DNA from: CAG-791 sp045113775
GTDB lineage: Bacteria > Bacillota > Clostridia > Lachnospirales > Lachnospiraceae
Reading direction: 5' to 3'
DNA: 35,213 bases
Assembly (NCBI GenBank): GCA_045113775.1
Contig: JBGUJH010000101.1
Location: forward strand, 1-35,213
Part shown: positions 14,133 through 22,936 of the stretch, one piece after another
Numbering within the stretch: the first letter of the stretch is position 1
How the letters are laid out: each line of letters starts with the position of its first letter
The notes under the pieces: generated by a model
What the model was told of the DNA's origin: nothing
The model's database searches: none
What the model saw: the letters and a program-made list of their open reading frames with translations, nothing else
Translations under genes and position numbers: made by a program

Positions 14133-15224
14133 ATGAGGACTAAATTTGCAGCAATTATCGGAATGATCCTGGTCATGACATCAACAGCGCTGCCTGTACA
14201 GGCGGCTGCGGCGCCTGCCGCGGAAATCTCCCGGATCGGGAACGCCGCAGAAGGCGTCTCTTATGCCGACAGGACAGACGAATTCCGCTATCTGAAGAAC
14301 GGATGGCATTACAGAGACGGGAACTGGTATTACGTCCGAGGCGGGAAGGCAGTTACCGGATGGGTGAAATACATCGGTAAATGGTATTTTCTCGACAGAG
14401 ACGGAGAGATGAAGACGGGCTGGGTGAAAGACAACGGCAAGTGCTATTATCTGGCAGCGAACGGAGCTATGAAGACCGGCTGGGTGAAGACCGGCGGCAA
14501 GTGGTATTATCTGGCGGCGAACGGAGCAATGAAGACCGGCTGGATCAAAGTCAGGGGACTCAGGTATTATCTGGCGGCAAGCGGAGAGATGAAGACCGGC
14601 TGGGTGACAGACGGAGGCAGGAAGTATTATCTGACGTCAGGCGGAGCAATGAAGACCGGCTGGCTGAAACTGGGCGGAAAGAAGTATTATCTGACGTCGG
14701 GCGGAGAGATGAAGACCGGCTGGCTGGAGCTGGGCGGAAAGAAGTACTATTTTGGCGCAGACGGTGTCCTTGACGAAGCGAAATCGAAAGAGGCAGACGA
14801 GGAGAAAGCGGCTGAGTCAAAGAAGACGGAAAATGAAGACGCGAAGAGTACGCAGCAGGAGAAAAAGGCTAAGACCAAGGGCGAAATGGTGGCCGGATAT
14901 GCGCTTCAGTTTGTCGGCAATCCTTACGTGTACGGCGGATGCAGCCTCACAAAGGGAACTGACTGTTCCGGCTTTGTAATGCTGATCTACCGCCATTTCG
15001 GCGTAAATCTTCCGCATTATGACGCCGCGATCCGCACGAAAGGAAAGAGTGTGCCTTCTCTGAAAGAAGCGAAGGCGGGAGACATCATCTGCTATTACGG
15101 ACATGTCGCGATTTATCTGGGAGACGGAAGGATCGTACATGCGTCCAACAGCAGAGACGGCATAAAGATCAGCGAGAGGGCAGACTACAGGACGATCGCC
15201 GGGATCCGAAGGATCTTTGACTAA
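14133..15224 (+). CDS. Secreted NlpC/P60 endopeptidase with cell-wall-binding repeats
   Basis: This is an exported peptidoglycan hydrolase of 363 residues. A signal peptide spans about residues 1-27 (IIGMILVMTSTALPVQA). Residues about 50-210 are choline/glucan-binding-type repeats of 20 residues with the pattern M-K-T-G-W-x3-G-G-K-x-Y-Y. A charged Lys/Glu linker follows, and residues about 250-363 are the NlpC/P60 domain with Cys278 (TDCSGF), His324 (GHVAIY) and His336 (VHAS). Such enzymes cut D-gamma-Glu-diaminopimelate bonds in stem peptides, and the repeats anchor them to wall polymers. The ATG at 14133 is chosen because GGAG is nine bases upstream and the signal peptide starts there. A GTG at 14118 is also in frame. 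It is followed by the lipoprotein barnase gene after 17 bp. Confidence 0.93.
   Translation: MRTKFAAIIGMILVMTSTALPVQAAAAPAAEISRIGNAAEGVSYADRTDEFRYLKNGWHYRDGNWYYVRGGKAVTGWVKYIGKWYFLDRDGEMKTGWVKDNGKCYYLAANGAMKTGWVKTGGKWYYLAANGAMKTGWIKVRGLRYYLAASGEMKTGWVTDGGRKYYLTSGGAMKTGWLKLGGKKYYLTSGGEMKTGWLELGGKKYYFGADGVLDEAKSKEADEEKAAESKKTENEDAKSTQQEKKAKTKGEMVAGYALQFVGNPYVYGGCSLTKGTDCSGFVMLIYRHFGVNLPHYDAAIRTKGKSVPSLKEAKAGDIICYYGHVAIYLGDGRIVHASNSRDGIKISERADYRTIAGIRRIFD
14401..14760 (+). repeat. Six 60-bp tandem repeats encoding wall-binding modules
   Basis: The codons ATGAAGAC recur exactly every 60 bp, at 14409, 14469, 14529, 14589, 14649 and 14709. High DNA identity between units suggests recent homogenisation or copy-number change. 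Degenerate units precede at about 14281-14400. Confidence 0.9.
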
Positions 15225-15241
15225 CATAATGGAGAGATGTC

Positions 15242-15886
15242 ATGAGAAAGAAACGGAGTTTATGGCTGTGTCTGCTGCTGGCCGCGATATTGTCATTGAG
15301 CCTGCTGGCAGGATGCGGTAAAGGAAACGGGAAGACCCAGGAGAATCCTTCCTCGCAGCAAAGTGTCTCCTCCCAGGCACAGGGGGTCTCTGAGAATAAC
15401 GGGGAAGAAGATGAACAAGAGCTGATCCTCTATGAAGAGGATATGCAGGATGACGCATATGCCGAAGATGAGGAGACGGCGTACGAGGAGGATTCCGGAC
15501 AGGAGCCGGTTTCCGGACAGGATACAGGGCATACAGAGCAGGAACAGGAGCCGCTGATCGACGAGGACGGCAGCTATACGACGAAAGAAGATGTGGCTCT
15601 GTACATTCACACTTACGGAAAGCTTCCGCACAATTTTATCACTAAAAAAGAAGCTCAGAAGCTCGGATGGTCGGGCGGCTCGCTGGAACCGTACGCGCCT
15701 GGCAAGTGTATTGGAGGAAATCACTTCGGCAATTACGAAGGGGCGCTTCCGGACGGAAATTACAGGGAATGCGATATCGACACGCTCGGGAAGAAGAGCA
15801 GAGGAGCAAAGCGTATCATATATTCCGATGATGGAAGAATCTATTATACAGGTGACCATTACAAGACGTTTGAGCAGCTTTATTGA
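15242..15886 (+). CDS. Lipoprotein with C-terminal barnase-type ribonuclease domain
   Basis: The 214-residue protein has a lipoprotein signal (lipobox LLAGC, Cys25) and a Gln/Ser- then Glu/Asp-rich linker from about 26 to 106. A guanyl-specific RNase domain of the barnase (N1/T1) family occupies about 112-214. The match to barnase is direct: YIHTYGKLPHNFITKKEAQK, then APGKCIGG, then DHYKTF. The active-site residues are present: Lys127, Glu176 (YRECDID), Arg191 (AKRIIYSDDG) and His206 (DHYKTF). It should therefore be active. Barnase itself is freely secreted, whereas this one is predicted to be tethered outside the membrane on an acidic stalk. A barstar gene follows after 18 bp. The role could be nutrient RNA breakdown or antagonism of neighbouring cells, and the sequence does not decide between them. 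Confidence 0.93.
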   Translation: MRKKRSLWLCLLLAAILSLSLLAGCGKGNGKTQENPSSQQSVSSQAQGVSENNGEEDEQELILYEEDMQDDAYAEDEETAYEEDSGQEPVSGQDTGHTEQEQEPLIDEDGSYTTKEDVALYIHTYGKLPHNFITKKEAQKLGWSGGSLEPYAPGKCIGGNHFGNYEGALPDGNYRECDIDTLGKKSRGAKRIIYSDDGRIYYTGDHYKTFEQLY

Positions 15887-15904
15887 TGATAAGGAGCACA
15901 GATC

Positions 15905-16186
15905 ATGAATAACAGTTATATTATAGATCTGGCGGGAGTGGAAGACAGAACAGAACTTCACGACCGCGTAGAGCAGGGAATCCCTCTCCCGGAGTGGTAT
16001 GGGAGAAATCTTGACGCGCTGTATGATGTTCTGACAGAGCCGGAATTCGGAGGCGGATGCCTGATCTGCTTTATCGGGTGTTCGGAGATCGGAGACGGTA
16101 TGACGAGATATCTGTCAGCGATGAAGCATATGTGTAAGGCTGCCTGTGAAGAGAACCACGGACTTACGATCGAGTTTTTGGAATAG
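15905..16186 (+). CDS. Barstar-family ribonuclease inhibitor
   Basis: This small cytosolic inhibitor of 93 residues should bind and block the RNase encoded immediately upstream. The barstar signature is clear: ELHDRVEQGIPLPEWYGRNL followed by DALYDVL, corresponding to the helix with the inhibitory acidic residues and the LPEYYGENLDALWD motif of barstar. It has no signal peptide, so it would protect the cytosol from RNase that fails to be exported. Pairing with the lipoprotein RNase 18 bp upstream supports both identifications. The ribosome site AAGGAGCACAGATC precedes the start. Confidence 0.92.
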   Translation: MNNSYIIDLAGVEDRTELHDRVEQGIPLPEWYGRNLDALYDVLTEPEFGGGCLICFIGCSEIGDGMTRYLSAMKHMCKAACEENHGLTIEFLE

Positions 16187-16196
16187 CGGGTACAAC

Positions 16197-16220
16197 GGGC
16201 TCGCTCTGCGAGCCTTTACA
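16197..16220 (+). repeat. Short palindromic element upstream of the phosphatase gene
   Basis: GGCTCGCTCTGCGAGCC is a 7-bp perfect stem with a 3-nt loop, followed by TTTACA. It matches 29338-29359 at 21 of 22 positions. It ends 20 nt before the start codon. It could also end the barnase-barstar transcript, though its T-run is short. Confidence 0.65.
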
Positions 16221-16240
16221 TATTTTTGAGAGGTGTTTTT

Positions 16241-16954
16241 GTGCATAGTGAACGAGTGGTGGTCATCACAGATATCCATGGATGCCTGAATGAGTGCAAG
16301 AGACTTTTGGAAAAACTGGAGTTTGACAAGTCCTGCGACAGGCTTATTAATCTTGGAGATACGATAGACCGCGGGCCCCAGATTTATGAAGTGTTTGAGT
16401 TCCTTCGTGCGCTCAAGGAGGAAATGGGAGACCGCTGTGTTTTGATCAAGGGCAATCACGAGCAGATGATGCTGGATGCGACAAGGGATTCCGCAGACAA
16501 GAAGACCTATAAAAACTTGTGGTATATGAACAGCGGAGAGAAGACCGTCTTTTCATTTATCAGCCACAAGCACAAGATCAACGAGTTCCGCGAGTGGTAT
16601 GAGCAGATGCCTTATTACTACACTGAGGACAGGTTTCAGTGTGTGCATGCATGCCTGACAGATGAGGATCCGCGGAAGAACACGGTGGAGACACTCATTT
16701 GGGGACGGGATACGGATTATACCGGGAAACTTGTATTGACCGGCCATACACCCTACAGGATTCCTGTGCATTTTTGCGGCAAGGATAATGTAAATACGAT
16801 CACAGAGGGAATGTGGGGAACGCTTCCGGAAAAAGGCATGATCGCGCTGGACACAGGATGTGTATACGGCAACAGGCTGACGGGGATGGTAATTGAGGAA
16901 GACCGTTTCAAGGTTTTATCTGTTAAATCCGACATTTACCCCAAAATGATCTAG
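16241..16954 (+). CDS. PPP-family metallophosphoesterase (PrpA/PP1-like)
   Basis: This is a calcineurin-like phosphoesterase of 237 residues with the classical PPP metal motifs in order: DIHG, GDTIDRGP, GNHEQM, and a C-terminal LTGHTPYRIP with the last metal-binding His. Bacterial members are protein serine/threonine phosphatases or Ap4A/RNA 5' phosphate hydrolases. The sequence does not discriminate between these. A GTG start at 16241 is chosen because GAGAGG lies seven bases upstream and the reading begins at MHSERVVVITDIHG. A TTG at 16226 is less likely. It follows the barstar gene but is separated from it by a palindromic element, so co-transcription is uncertain. Confidence 0.88.
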   Translation: MHSERVVVITDIHGCLNECKRLLEKLEFDKSCDRLINLGDTIDRGPQIYEVFEFLRALKEEMGDRCVLIKGNHEQMMLDATRDSADKKTYKNLWYMNSGEKTVFSFISHKHKINEFREWYEQMPYYYTEDRFQCVHACLTDEDPRKNTVETLIWGRDTDYTGKLVLTGHTPYRIPVHFCGKDNVNTITEGMWGTLPEKGMIALDTGCVYGNRLTGMVIEEDRFKVLSVKSDIYPKMI

Positions 16955-16988
16955 ACGATTCTTACTGTCTGATCCGGAATAGAAAAAG

Positions 16989-17018
16989 AGGCGTGTGAAG
17001 ATTTCCTTCACACGCCTT
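16989..17018. terminator. Bidirectional intrinsic terminator
   Basis: A 12-bp perfect stem (AGGCGTGTGAAG / CTTCACACGCCT) with a 5-nt loop and A-rich and T-rich flanks, between the convergent phosphatase and sulfhydrylase genes. Confidence 0.88.
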
Positions 17019-17028
17019 AACTGTTTTC

Positions 17029-18297
17029 TTAACCGAGTGCCTGCTCGAGGTCGGCAATAATGTCATTGACATTCTCGAGTCCGACAGACAGGCGGATCAG
17101 GTCCGGCCCTACGCCGCCCGCGATGAGCTCTTCGTCAGTGAGCTGACGGTGCGTAGAATTTGCGGGATGCAGAACACAGGTGTGCGCATCCGCCACATGG
17201 GTGGCGATCATAGCGACTTTGAGGTGTTTCATGAACTCTTCCGCAGCAGCTCTGCCTCCTTTGATACCGAAGGAGATGACGCCGCAGGTACCACCCGGCA
17301 TGTACTTCATGGCGCGCTCGTAGTACTTGTCACCGGGAAGTCCGGGATAAGTGATCCACGCGATCTTTTCGTGGTTCTTGAGGAACTGGGCAACCTTGAG
17401 AGCGTTTTCACAGTGCCTGGGCATACGGACTGCGAGAGATTCGAGGCCGAGGTTGAGGAAGAAGGCGTTCATAGGAGCCTGGATCGATCCGAAGTCTCTC
17501 ATGAGCTGCGCTGTGCACTTGGTGATAAAAGCGCCTCCCATTCCGAATTTCTCGGCATAGGTGATCCCGTGATAGGAATCGTCGGGAGTGGTAAGTCCCG
17601 GGAACTTGTCGGCATGTGCCATCCAGTCGAATTTGCCGCTGTCAATGATCGCTCCGCCTACCGCTGCGTCGTGTCCGTCCATATATTTGGTAGTGGAATG
17701 AGTGACGATATCTGCACCCCACTCGAACGGGCGGCAGTTGATGGGCGTTGCAAAAGTATTGTCCACGATGAGCGGAACTCCATGGGCGTGCGCAGCTTTG
17801 GCAAATCTCTCAATGTCAAAGACAACAAGCGCGGGATTGGCGATCGTCTCGCCAAAAACAGCTTTGGTATTAGGCTTGAAAGCATTCTCAAGTTCTTCAT
17901 CGGTGCAGTCGGGATCGACGAAAGTGAAATCAATTCCCATCTTGCGCATAGTCACGTTGAAGAGGTTGAAAGTGCCGCCGTAGATAGTGGAAGCGCAGAC
18001 GACGTGATCTCCGCATGTCGCGATGTTGAAAACACTGAAGAAGTTGGCTGCCTGGCCGGAAGAAGTGAGCATTCCCGCAGTACCGCCCTCCAGAGCCGTG
18101 ATCTTAGCCGCAACCATATCGTTGGTGGGATTCTGGAGACGTGTATAAAAGTATCCGGATGCTTCCAGATCGAACAGTTTGCCCATGTCCTCGCTGGTAT
18201 CATATTTAAAAGTTGTGCTCTGGATGATCGGAATCATTCTGGACTCACCGTTTTTGGGTGAATATCCGGCCTGGATGCACATAGTTTCTCTTTCCAT
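17029..18297 (-). CDS. metY: O-acetylhomoserine aminocarboxypropyltransferase (sulfhydrylase)
   Basis: This PLP enzyme of the Cys/Met metabolism family replaces the acetyl group of O-acetylhomoserine with sulfide or methanethiol to make homocysteine or methionine. The 422-residue length and the long-form features fit MetY rather than the shorter MetB/MetC. Motifs include TRLQNPTNDMVAAKITALEG, the SSGQAANFF region, VDNTFATPINCRPFEWGADI, and the PLP lysine Lys204 in STTKYMDGHDAAVGG. The C-terminus has HPANSTHRQL and LIRLSVGLEN. The start follows CGGAGG. No S-box or T-box leader is visible in the short divergent region (18298-18425). MetY versus a homocysteine/cysteine synthase role is inferred from length and motifs. 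Confidence 0.94.
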   Translation of the reverse strand: MERETMCIQAGYSPKNGESRMIPIIQSTTFKYDTSEDMGKLFDLEASGYFYTRLQNPTNDMVAAKITALEGGTAGMLTSSGQAANFFSVFNIATCGDHVVCASTIYGGTFNLFNVTMRKMGIDFTFVDPDCTDEELENAFKPNTKAVFGETIANPALVVFDIERFAKAAHAHGVPLIVDNTFATPINCRPFEWGADIVTHSTTKYMDGHDAAVGGAIIDSGKFDWMAHADKFPGLTTPDDSYHGITYAEKFGMGGAFITKCTAQLMRDFGSIQAPMNAFFLNLGLESLAVRMPRHCENALKVAQFLKNHEKIAWITYPGLPGDKYYERAMKYMPGGTCGVISFGIKGGRAAAEEFMKHLKVAMIATHVADAHTCVLHPANSTHRQLTDEELIAGGVGPDLIRLSVGLENVNDIIADLEQALG

Positions 18298-18425
18298 ATT
18301 TTTTACCTCCGGTGCTGAAATAATTACTCCTTACATCTTAAAAGAAGTTGGTGCTTATGGCAAACAGAAATTGAACATGATATCATAAGTTAAACGGCAA
18401 ACCTTTTTTGGGAGGGGACATATAT

Positions 18426-20066
18426 ATGGCACAGGACAACAGGATTTATGTAACAGGTCATAAGAATCCGCATGCGGATTCAGTGGCAGCTGCAATAGCC
18501 TATGCGGAATATAAGAAAGAACAGGGATTTGACGCCATTCCCTGTGTTCTGGGCAAGATCAATAAGGAATCAAAATATCTTCTGGACCGGTTCGGATTTA
18601 AGAAGCCTCATTTGCTTGAGACAGCACAAGTCCGCTTGGATGAGGTAGATCTGGCTGCTCCGCTGGCGATCACACCGGAGACGACGATCCTTGAGACAGT
18701 GGAGCTGATGAAAAAGGAAGAGAGGGAAGGCTTCGCGGTCGTAGATGATGAGAACAAAGTGATAGGCTGGGTGTCAAAATCGGACTTCGCGAACATCGCC
18801 CTCAATGACACCAGGTTTTCCCACGAAATGCTCAGGGAAACACCCACGGAGTATATCGCCAAGACGATCAACGGCAATATTATCTATGATGATGACCAGC
18901 GCCATTTGAACGGGAAAGTCAGTATTCTCACCATGACCAATAAGGATAATCTGGAGGATTACGAAGTGACTGACCGCATCGTGATCACCGGCAGCAATAA
19001 GAAAGCGCAGAAGATCCTGATCGAGAAGGGCGCAGGCATGCTGATCATTATCTGGGATAAGGGCTTGGATGAAAGTGTGACCAAATTGGCCCGGGAGCAT
19101 CACTGCACGATCATCACATCCGGATTCGGAGCTATGAATACGTCCCGGTATCTGTATTTTGCTCCGCCTGTGAGAATGATGATGACACTCAATCCTATGA
19201 AGTTCTACGGACATGAGCTGGCGGAGGACGCGAGCAGGAAAATGGCCCGCACGCAGTACAGGGCTTTCCCGGTCGTTGACGACACGGAACACCTGGTGGG
19301 ATATGTCATGCGATATCATATCCTCAACTATAATGACAAACAGCTGATCCTGGTGGACCACAATGAGTTTTCACAGTCCGTCAAGGGAATAGAAAAAGCA
19401 AGAGTGCTGGAAGTAATCGACCACCACAGAGTAACGGATTTCTCCACTTCGAGGCCCGTGAGCTTCAGAAATGAGATCGTTGGCAGTACATGTACGATCA
19501 TCGCGACGATCTTCAGAGAGAACCAGGTGCCGATCGAGGAAAACCTGGCAGGTCTGATGCTGGGAGGACTTCTGTCGGATACCATGAATCTGCAGACTCC
19601 TACGACAACGGACAAGGACAGACAGACTGCTAATATTCTGGCGGCTCTCGCGGGTCTGGATCTCGATCAGTTCTCGGAGGAACTCTTCTCAGTGACAGAG
19701 GATGAAGGGGGCTCCCTTGAGGAACTGATGAGCCGCGACATTGTCTTTGAGGACGTCATGGGCGTGCGCCTGATGCTCACGAAAGTGAATGTGCCTCAGG
19801 TAGAGCCCTACAGAGACAGGGCGGAAGATATGCAGCAGGCGCTTGACATATTGTCAAAGAATAAAAATGCGGATCTGGGCATTCTCTCCATCACATCCGC
19901 ACTGGAGAACAGGTCGATCCTGTTCGCGTCGGGAGATAAGGCAAAATGGCTCTTTGAGGCTTATCCGGATCATGAGGGAGAGCTGCACAGCGTGCAGGAG
20001 GGTCTCGTCTCGCGTAAGATGCAGATGCTTCCTAAACTCTCCAAGGTTATCGCCAAGTATGCGTAA
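18426..20066 (+). CDS. Family II inorganic pyrophosphatase with CBS and DRTGG domains
   Basis: This DHH-superfamily manganese-dependent pyrophosphatase of 546 residues has a regulatory insert. The catalytic half begins at GHKNPHADS (12-18). It is interrupted by a CBS motif (about 70-125), a DRTGG domain (about 130-245) and a second CBS motif, and resumes with Asp311 (VDHNE), DHH at 332-334 and Asp385 (LLSDT). A DHHA2 domain ends the protein. In characterised CBS-PPases, AMP/ADP inhibit and ATP or diadenosine polyphosphates activate through the insert. The first metal motif is usually H-x-N-P-D-x-D. Here the first Asp is replaced by His16. The ATG at 18426 follows GGGAGGGG. A start at 18408 is possible but has no site. 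Confidence 0.9.
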   Translation: MAQDNRIYVTGHKNPHADSVAAAIAYAEYKKEQGFDAIPCVLGKINKESKYLLDRFGFKKPHLLETAQVRLDEVDLAAPLAITPETTILETVELMKKEEREGFAVVDDENKVIGWVSKSDFANIALNDTRFSHEMLRETPTEYIAKTINGNIIYDDDQRHLNGKVSILTMTNKDNLEDYEVTDRIVITGSNKKAQKILIEKGAGMLIIIWDKGLDESVTKLAREHHCTIITSGFGAMNTSRYLYFAPPVRMMMTLNPMKFYGHELAEDASRKMARTQYRAFPVVDDTEHLVGYVMRYHILNYNDKQLILVDHNEFSQSVKGIEKARVLEVIDHHRVTDFSTSRPVSFRNEIVGSTCTIIATIFRENQVPIEENLAGLMLGGLLSDTMNLQTPTTTDKDRQTANILAALAGLDLDQFSEELFSVTEDEGGSLEELMSRDIVFEDVMGVRLMLTKVNVPQVEPYRDRAEDMQQALDILSKNKNADLGILSITSALENRSILFASGDKAKWLFEAYPDHEGELHSVQEGLVSRKMQMLPKLSKVIAKYA

Positions 20067-20094
20067 GAAACACGCCACAATAACAAGAACAACA

Positions 20095-20121
20095 AAAGCC
20101 CCGGCAGATTGCCGGGGCTTT
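20095..20121. terminator. Bidirectional intrinsic terminator
   Basis: A 12-bp perfect stem (AAAGCCCCGGCA / TGCCGGGGCTTT) with a gat loop, between the convergent pyrophosphatase and phosphorylase genes. Confidence 0.9.
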
Positions 20122-20155
20122 CATCATAAGGAGGATGTTTGACCAAGAATCGGGA

Positions 20156-22666
20156 TTATCCCATGATAATTTCTACGTTATATTCTTTCTGTCCCTTGTT
20201 GTAGGGGATCACATGTCCGGCAATTTCTTTGCCGTCTACGATCATCTTCTTTACGCCTTTCTCCACATGCCCGGGGTTCTTCACGCTGATGTGATAGACA
20301 CCTTCCCTGAATGCGCGGGTGAGCTCGAAATCACCGAAATCATCGGGGATGCAGGGATCGATGCTCAGACCGTTGAATGTGGGATATACGCCCAAAATGT
20401 ACTGGGAGATATCGGTAAATGTCCATGCGGCAGTTCCGGTCAGCCAGCTGTTCTTTCCTTCGCCGAAATTAGGCGCCTCGGGACCGGCGACCATCTGGGA
20501 ATAGACATAGGGCTCCGTCCTGTGGATCTCACTGAACTCTTCCACACAGGAAGGGCATGTCTTCCAATAAATCTCAAAGGCTCTGTTACCGCGGCCCATG
20601 ACGGTTTCCGCGATGGATACCCAGGGATTGTTGTGGCAGAAGATTCCGCCGTTCTCTTTATATCCCGGAGGGTAGGAGGAGACTTCGCCCAGTTCTACAT
20701 GATATCTGGTGTAAGCAGGTTTCAAAAGGGCAATGCCGTATTTTGAATCCAGGATCTCTTTGACGCTGTCAAGAGCCTTGAGCGCCTCGCCGGTTTCCTT
20801 GCCGACGCCGGCCAGTACGCAGAACCCCTGGGGTTCAATGTAGATCTGTCCCTCTTCACATTCGTGGGAGCCGACTTTGTTGCTGTACGCATCGTATGCG
20901 CGGACGAACCATTTGCCGTCCCAGCCGTCTGTGAGCAGTGCCTTCTCCATGATGTCGCGCTCTTTGCGGATGGCAGCCGCTTCATCGGCAAGACCGATGA
21001 GATCGCAGATCGCTGCATACTCTTCCGAATACTTCACGAACATGCCGCCGATGAATACGGACTCGGCTACGGGACCTTCGCTGGGACCGGAGGTCTGGAA
21101 GGACTCGCCGGAGTGCTCGGAGAAGCAGTTGAGGTTGAGGCAGTCATTCCAGTCGGCGCGGCCGATCAGAGGCAGGCCGTGAGGACCCTTATGGGTGATC
21201 GTGTAGTTGACACTCCTGCGCAGGTGCTCCATAAGAGGCTGTGCCAGAGAGACGTCATTATCAAAAGGAACGGACTCGTGCAAAATAGAGACGTCGCCGG
21301 TCTCACGGATATAAGCGCTGACTGCCGCGATGAGCCAGAGCGGATCATCATTGAAGCCGCTGCCGATATCGGCGTTGCCCTTCTTGGTGAGGGGCTGGTA
21401 CTGATGATAAGCGCTGCCGTCAGGGAACTGTGTAGACGCAATGTCGATGATCCTCTCTCTTGCGCGCTCGGGAACCAGATGTACAAAACCGAGCAGATCC
21501 TGGCAGGAATCTCTGAAGCCCATTCCCCTGCCAATACCGGACTCGTAATAGGAAGCGCTTCTGGACATGTTGAAGGTGATCATGCACTGGTACTGGTTCC
21601 AGATATTGACCATTCTGTCCACTTCGGGACGGGAACTCTCCACATGGAACTTTGAAAGGAGCTGTCCCCAATAGCTGCGAAGTGTCTCATAGGCGGCTAT
21701 AACATCTGCGCGGTCATGATATTTGCGGATCATGGCGCGTGCGCGGGTCTTATTGATGACGCCGTAGGATTCCCATTTCTCGTTGACGGGATTCTCTACA
21801 TAGGTGAGCTGGAAGATCACGCTCGTGCTCTCTCCGGGAGCAAGTGTGATGTCGAGTTCATAGACAGCGCAGGGAGACCAGCCGCTGGCAACTGTGTTCT
21901 TGCAGGACCCGTTCTCGACAACTTCGGGAAGGGCAGGGCTTCTGTAATCGCCGATAAAGGAACGCCTGTCTGTGTCGAAACCGTCGATGGGGCGGTTTAC
22001 TGAGAAGACAGCATACATATTGCGGCGCTCTCTGTACTCAGTGCGGTGATAAATAGCGGCGTAATCGAGTTCGCTGTAATTATCGATGGATGTGGATGCT
22101 GGTTTCTTCAAACCGCTGATCCCGTAACCGAGATTGGACTCGATTTCGACTTCGCCTGTCGAAAGGTTTCGCTGGAAATTTTTCTGGTCGTCATCAGCAT
22201 CCCAAAGGCACCACTCTATATAAGGAAACACTTTGAGATTTTTGACCTGACCGGATTCGTTCTTGAGATCAAGGAGGATGACTTCGCAGGTATCACCCAT
22301 GGGAACGAAGTTCAGCTGGTCTGCAACAACGCCGTCCTTGGAAGAACGGAATTTGGAGTAGCCCATGCCGTGCCTGCACTCATAGCTGTCCAGATCGGTC
22401 TTGGAAGGCTGCCATGCGCTGTTCCAGACGGTATTTCCATCCTTTATATATATGTACTTTCCGTTTCCGTCGTAAGGAACGTCGTTGTACCTGTATCTCG
22501 TTATTCTGAGCAAACGCGCGTCTTTATAAAAGGAATAACCACCGCAGGTGTTGGAAATGAGTGTGAAGAAGTCCTGGTTTCCGAGGTAGTTGATCCAAGG
22601 AAGAGGAGTCTTGGGAGTCGTGATCACGTATTCCCTGTTTGAGTCATCGAAATATCCGAATTTCAT
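20156..22666 (-). CDS. Cellobiose phosphorylase (GH94)
   Basis: This enzyme phosphorolyses a beta-1,4-linked glucose disaccharide, giving alpha-glucose 1-phosphate and glucose and saving one ATP per sugar. The 836-residue protein matches clostridial cellobiose phosphorylases across its length, for example at the N-terminus FGYFDDSNREYVITTPKTPL, then WINYLGNQDFFTLISNTCGG, and YKDARLLRITRYRYN. The (alpha/alpha)6 barrel motif ADWNDCLNLN near residues 504-512 carries the catalytic Asp. There is no signal peptide, so it is cytosolic and fits uptake by the adjacent ABC transporter. The ATG at 22666 is preferred over 22678 because GGAGG lies between them. The gene is divergent from lacI with a candidate LacI operator upstream. 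Cellodextrin or laminaribiose specificity cannot be excluded. Confidence 0.93.
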   Translation of the reverse strand: MKFGYFDDSNREYVITTPKTPLPWINYLGNQDFFTLISNTCGGYSFYKDARLLRITRYRYNDVPYDGNGKYIYIKDGNTVWNSAWQPSKTDLDSYECRHGMGYSKFRSSKDGVVADQLNFVPMGDTCEVILLDLKNESGQVKNLKVFPYIEWCLWDADDDQKNFQRNLSTGEVEIESNLGYGISGLKKPASTSIDNYSELDYAAIYHRTEYRERRNMYAVFSVNRPIDGFDTDRRSFIGDYRSPALPEVVENGSCKNTVASGWSPCAVYELDITLAPGESTSVIFQLTYVENPVNEKWESYGVINKTRARAMIRKYHDRADVIAAYETLRSYWGQLLSKFHVESSRPEVDRMVNIWNQYQCMITFNMSRSASYYESGIGRGMGFRDSCQDLLGFVHLVPERARERIIDIASTQFPDGSAYHQYQPLTKKGNADIGSGFNDDPLWLIAAVSAYIRETGDVSILHESVPFDNDVSLAQPLMEHLRRSVNYTITHKGPHGLPLIGRADWNDCLNLNCFSEHSGESFQTSGPSEGPVAESVFIGGMFVKYSEEYAAICDLIGLADEAAAIRKERDIMEKALLTDGWDGKWFVRAYDAYSNKVGSHECEEGQIYIEPQGFCVLAGVGKETGEALKALDSVKEILDSKYGIALLKPAYTRYHVELGEVSSYPPGYKENGGIFCHNNPWVSIAETVMGRGNRAFEIYWKTCPSCVEEFSEIHRTEPYVYSQMVAGPEAPNFGEGKNSWLTGTAAWTFTDISQYILGVYPTFNGLSIDPCIPDDFGDFELTRAFREGVYHISVKNPGHVEKGVKKMIVDGKEIAGHVIPYNKGQKEYNVEIIMG

Positions 22667-22719
22667 AATTCCCTCCATAGTTTTCGTATTCTTAAGTGCC
22701 GATAGACTTATATGTTTAC

Positions 22720-22748
22720 ATTATAGTTTTAGTAAAAAACAAGCGCAA
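22720..22748 (-). promoter_or_regulatory. Promoter of the cellobiose phosphorylase gene
   Basis: On the minus strand, TTGCGC (22743-22748), a 17-bp spacer and a perfect TATAAT (22720-22725). Confidence 0.7.
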
Positions 22749-22769
22749 TCGTAACAATGCTTAAAAAAA

Positions 22770-22783
22770 CGAAAACGTTTTAG
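22770..22783. promoter_or_regulatory. Candidate LacI-family operator 1
   Basis: The centre is the palindrome AAAACGTTTT (22772-22781) with a central CG, typical of LacI-family operators. It sits about 22 bp upstream of the phosphorylase -35, between the divergent phosphorylase and lacI genes. Confidence 0.55.
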
Positions 22784-22936
22784 AATAAAATAGACAAAAG
22801 GCATCATATGGATGTGAATTTCGAACAAAATCAGGATTATTTTTTTGTAGTATTATCACAATTATGTAAATTAGCACCAAAAACACTTAAAAAGGACTTG
22901 AAAAATGTGGAAAACAGATATACAGTAGAGGTACAA

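Noticed and set aside
18298..18425. S-box or T-box leader for the sulfhydrylase gene
   Set aside because: The divergent gap is too short and none of the conserved SAM or T-box segments is present.
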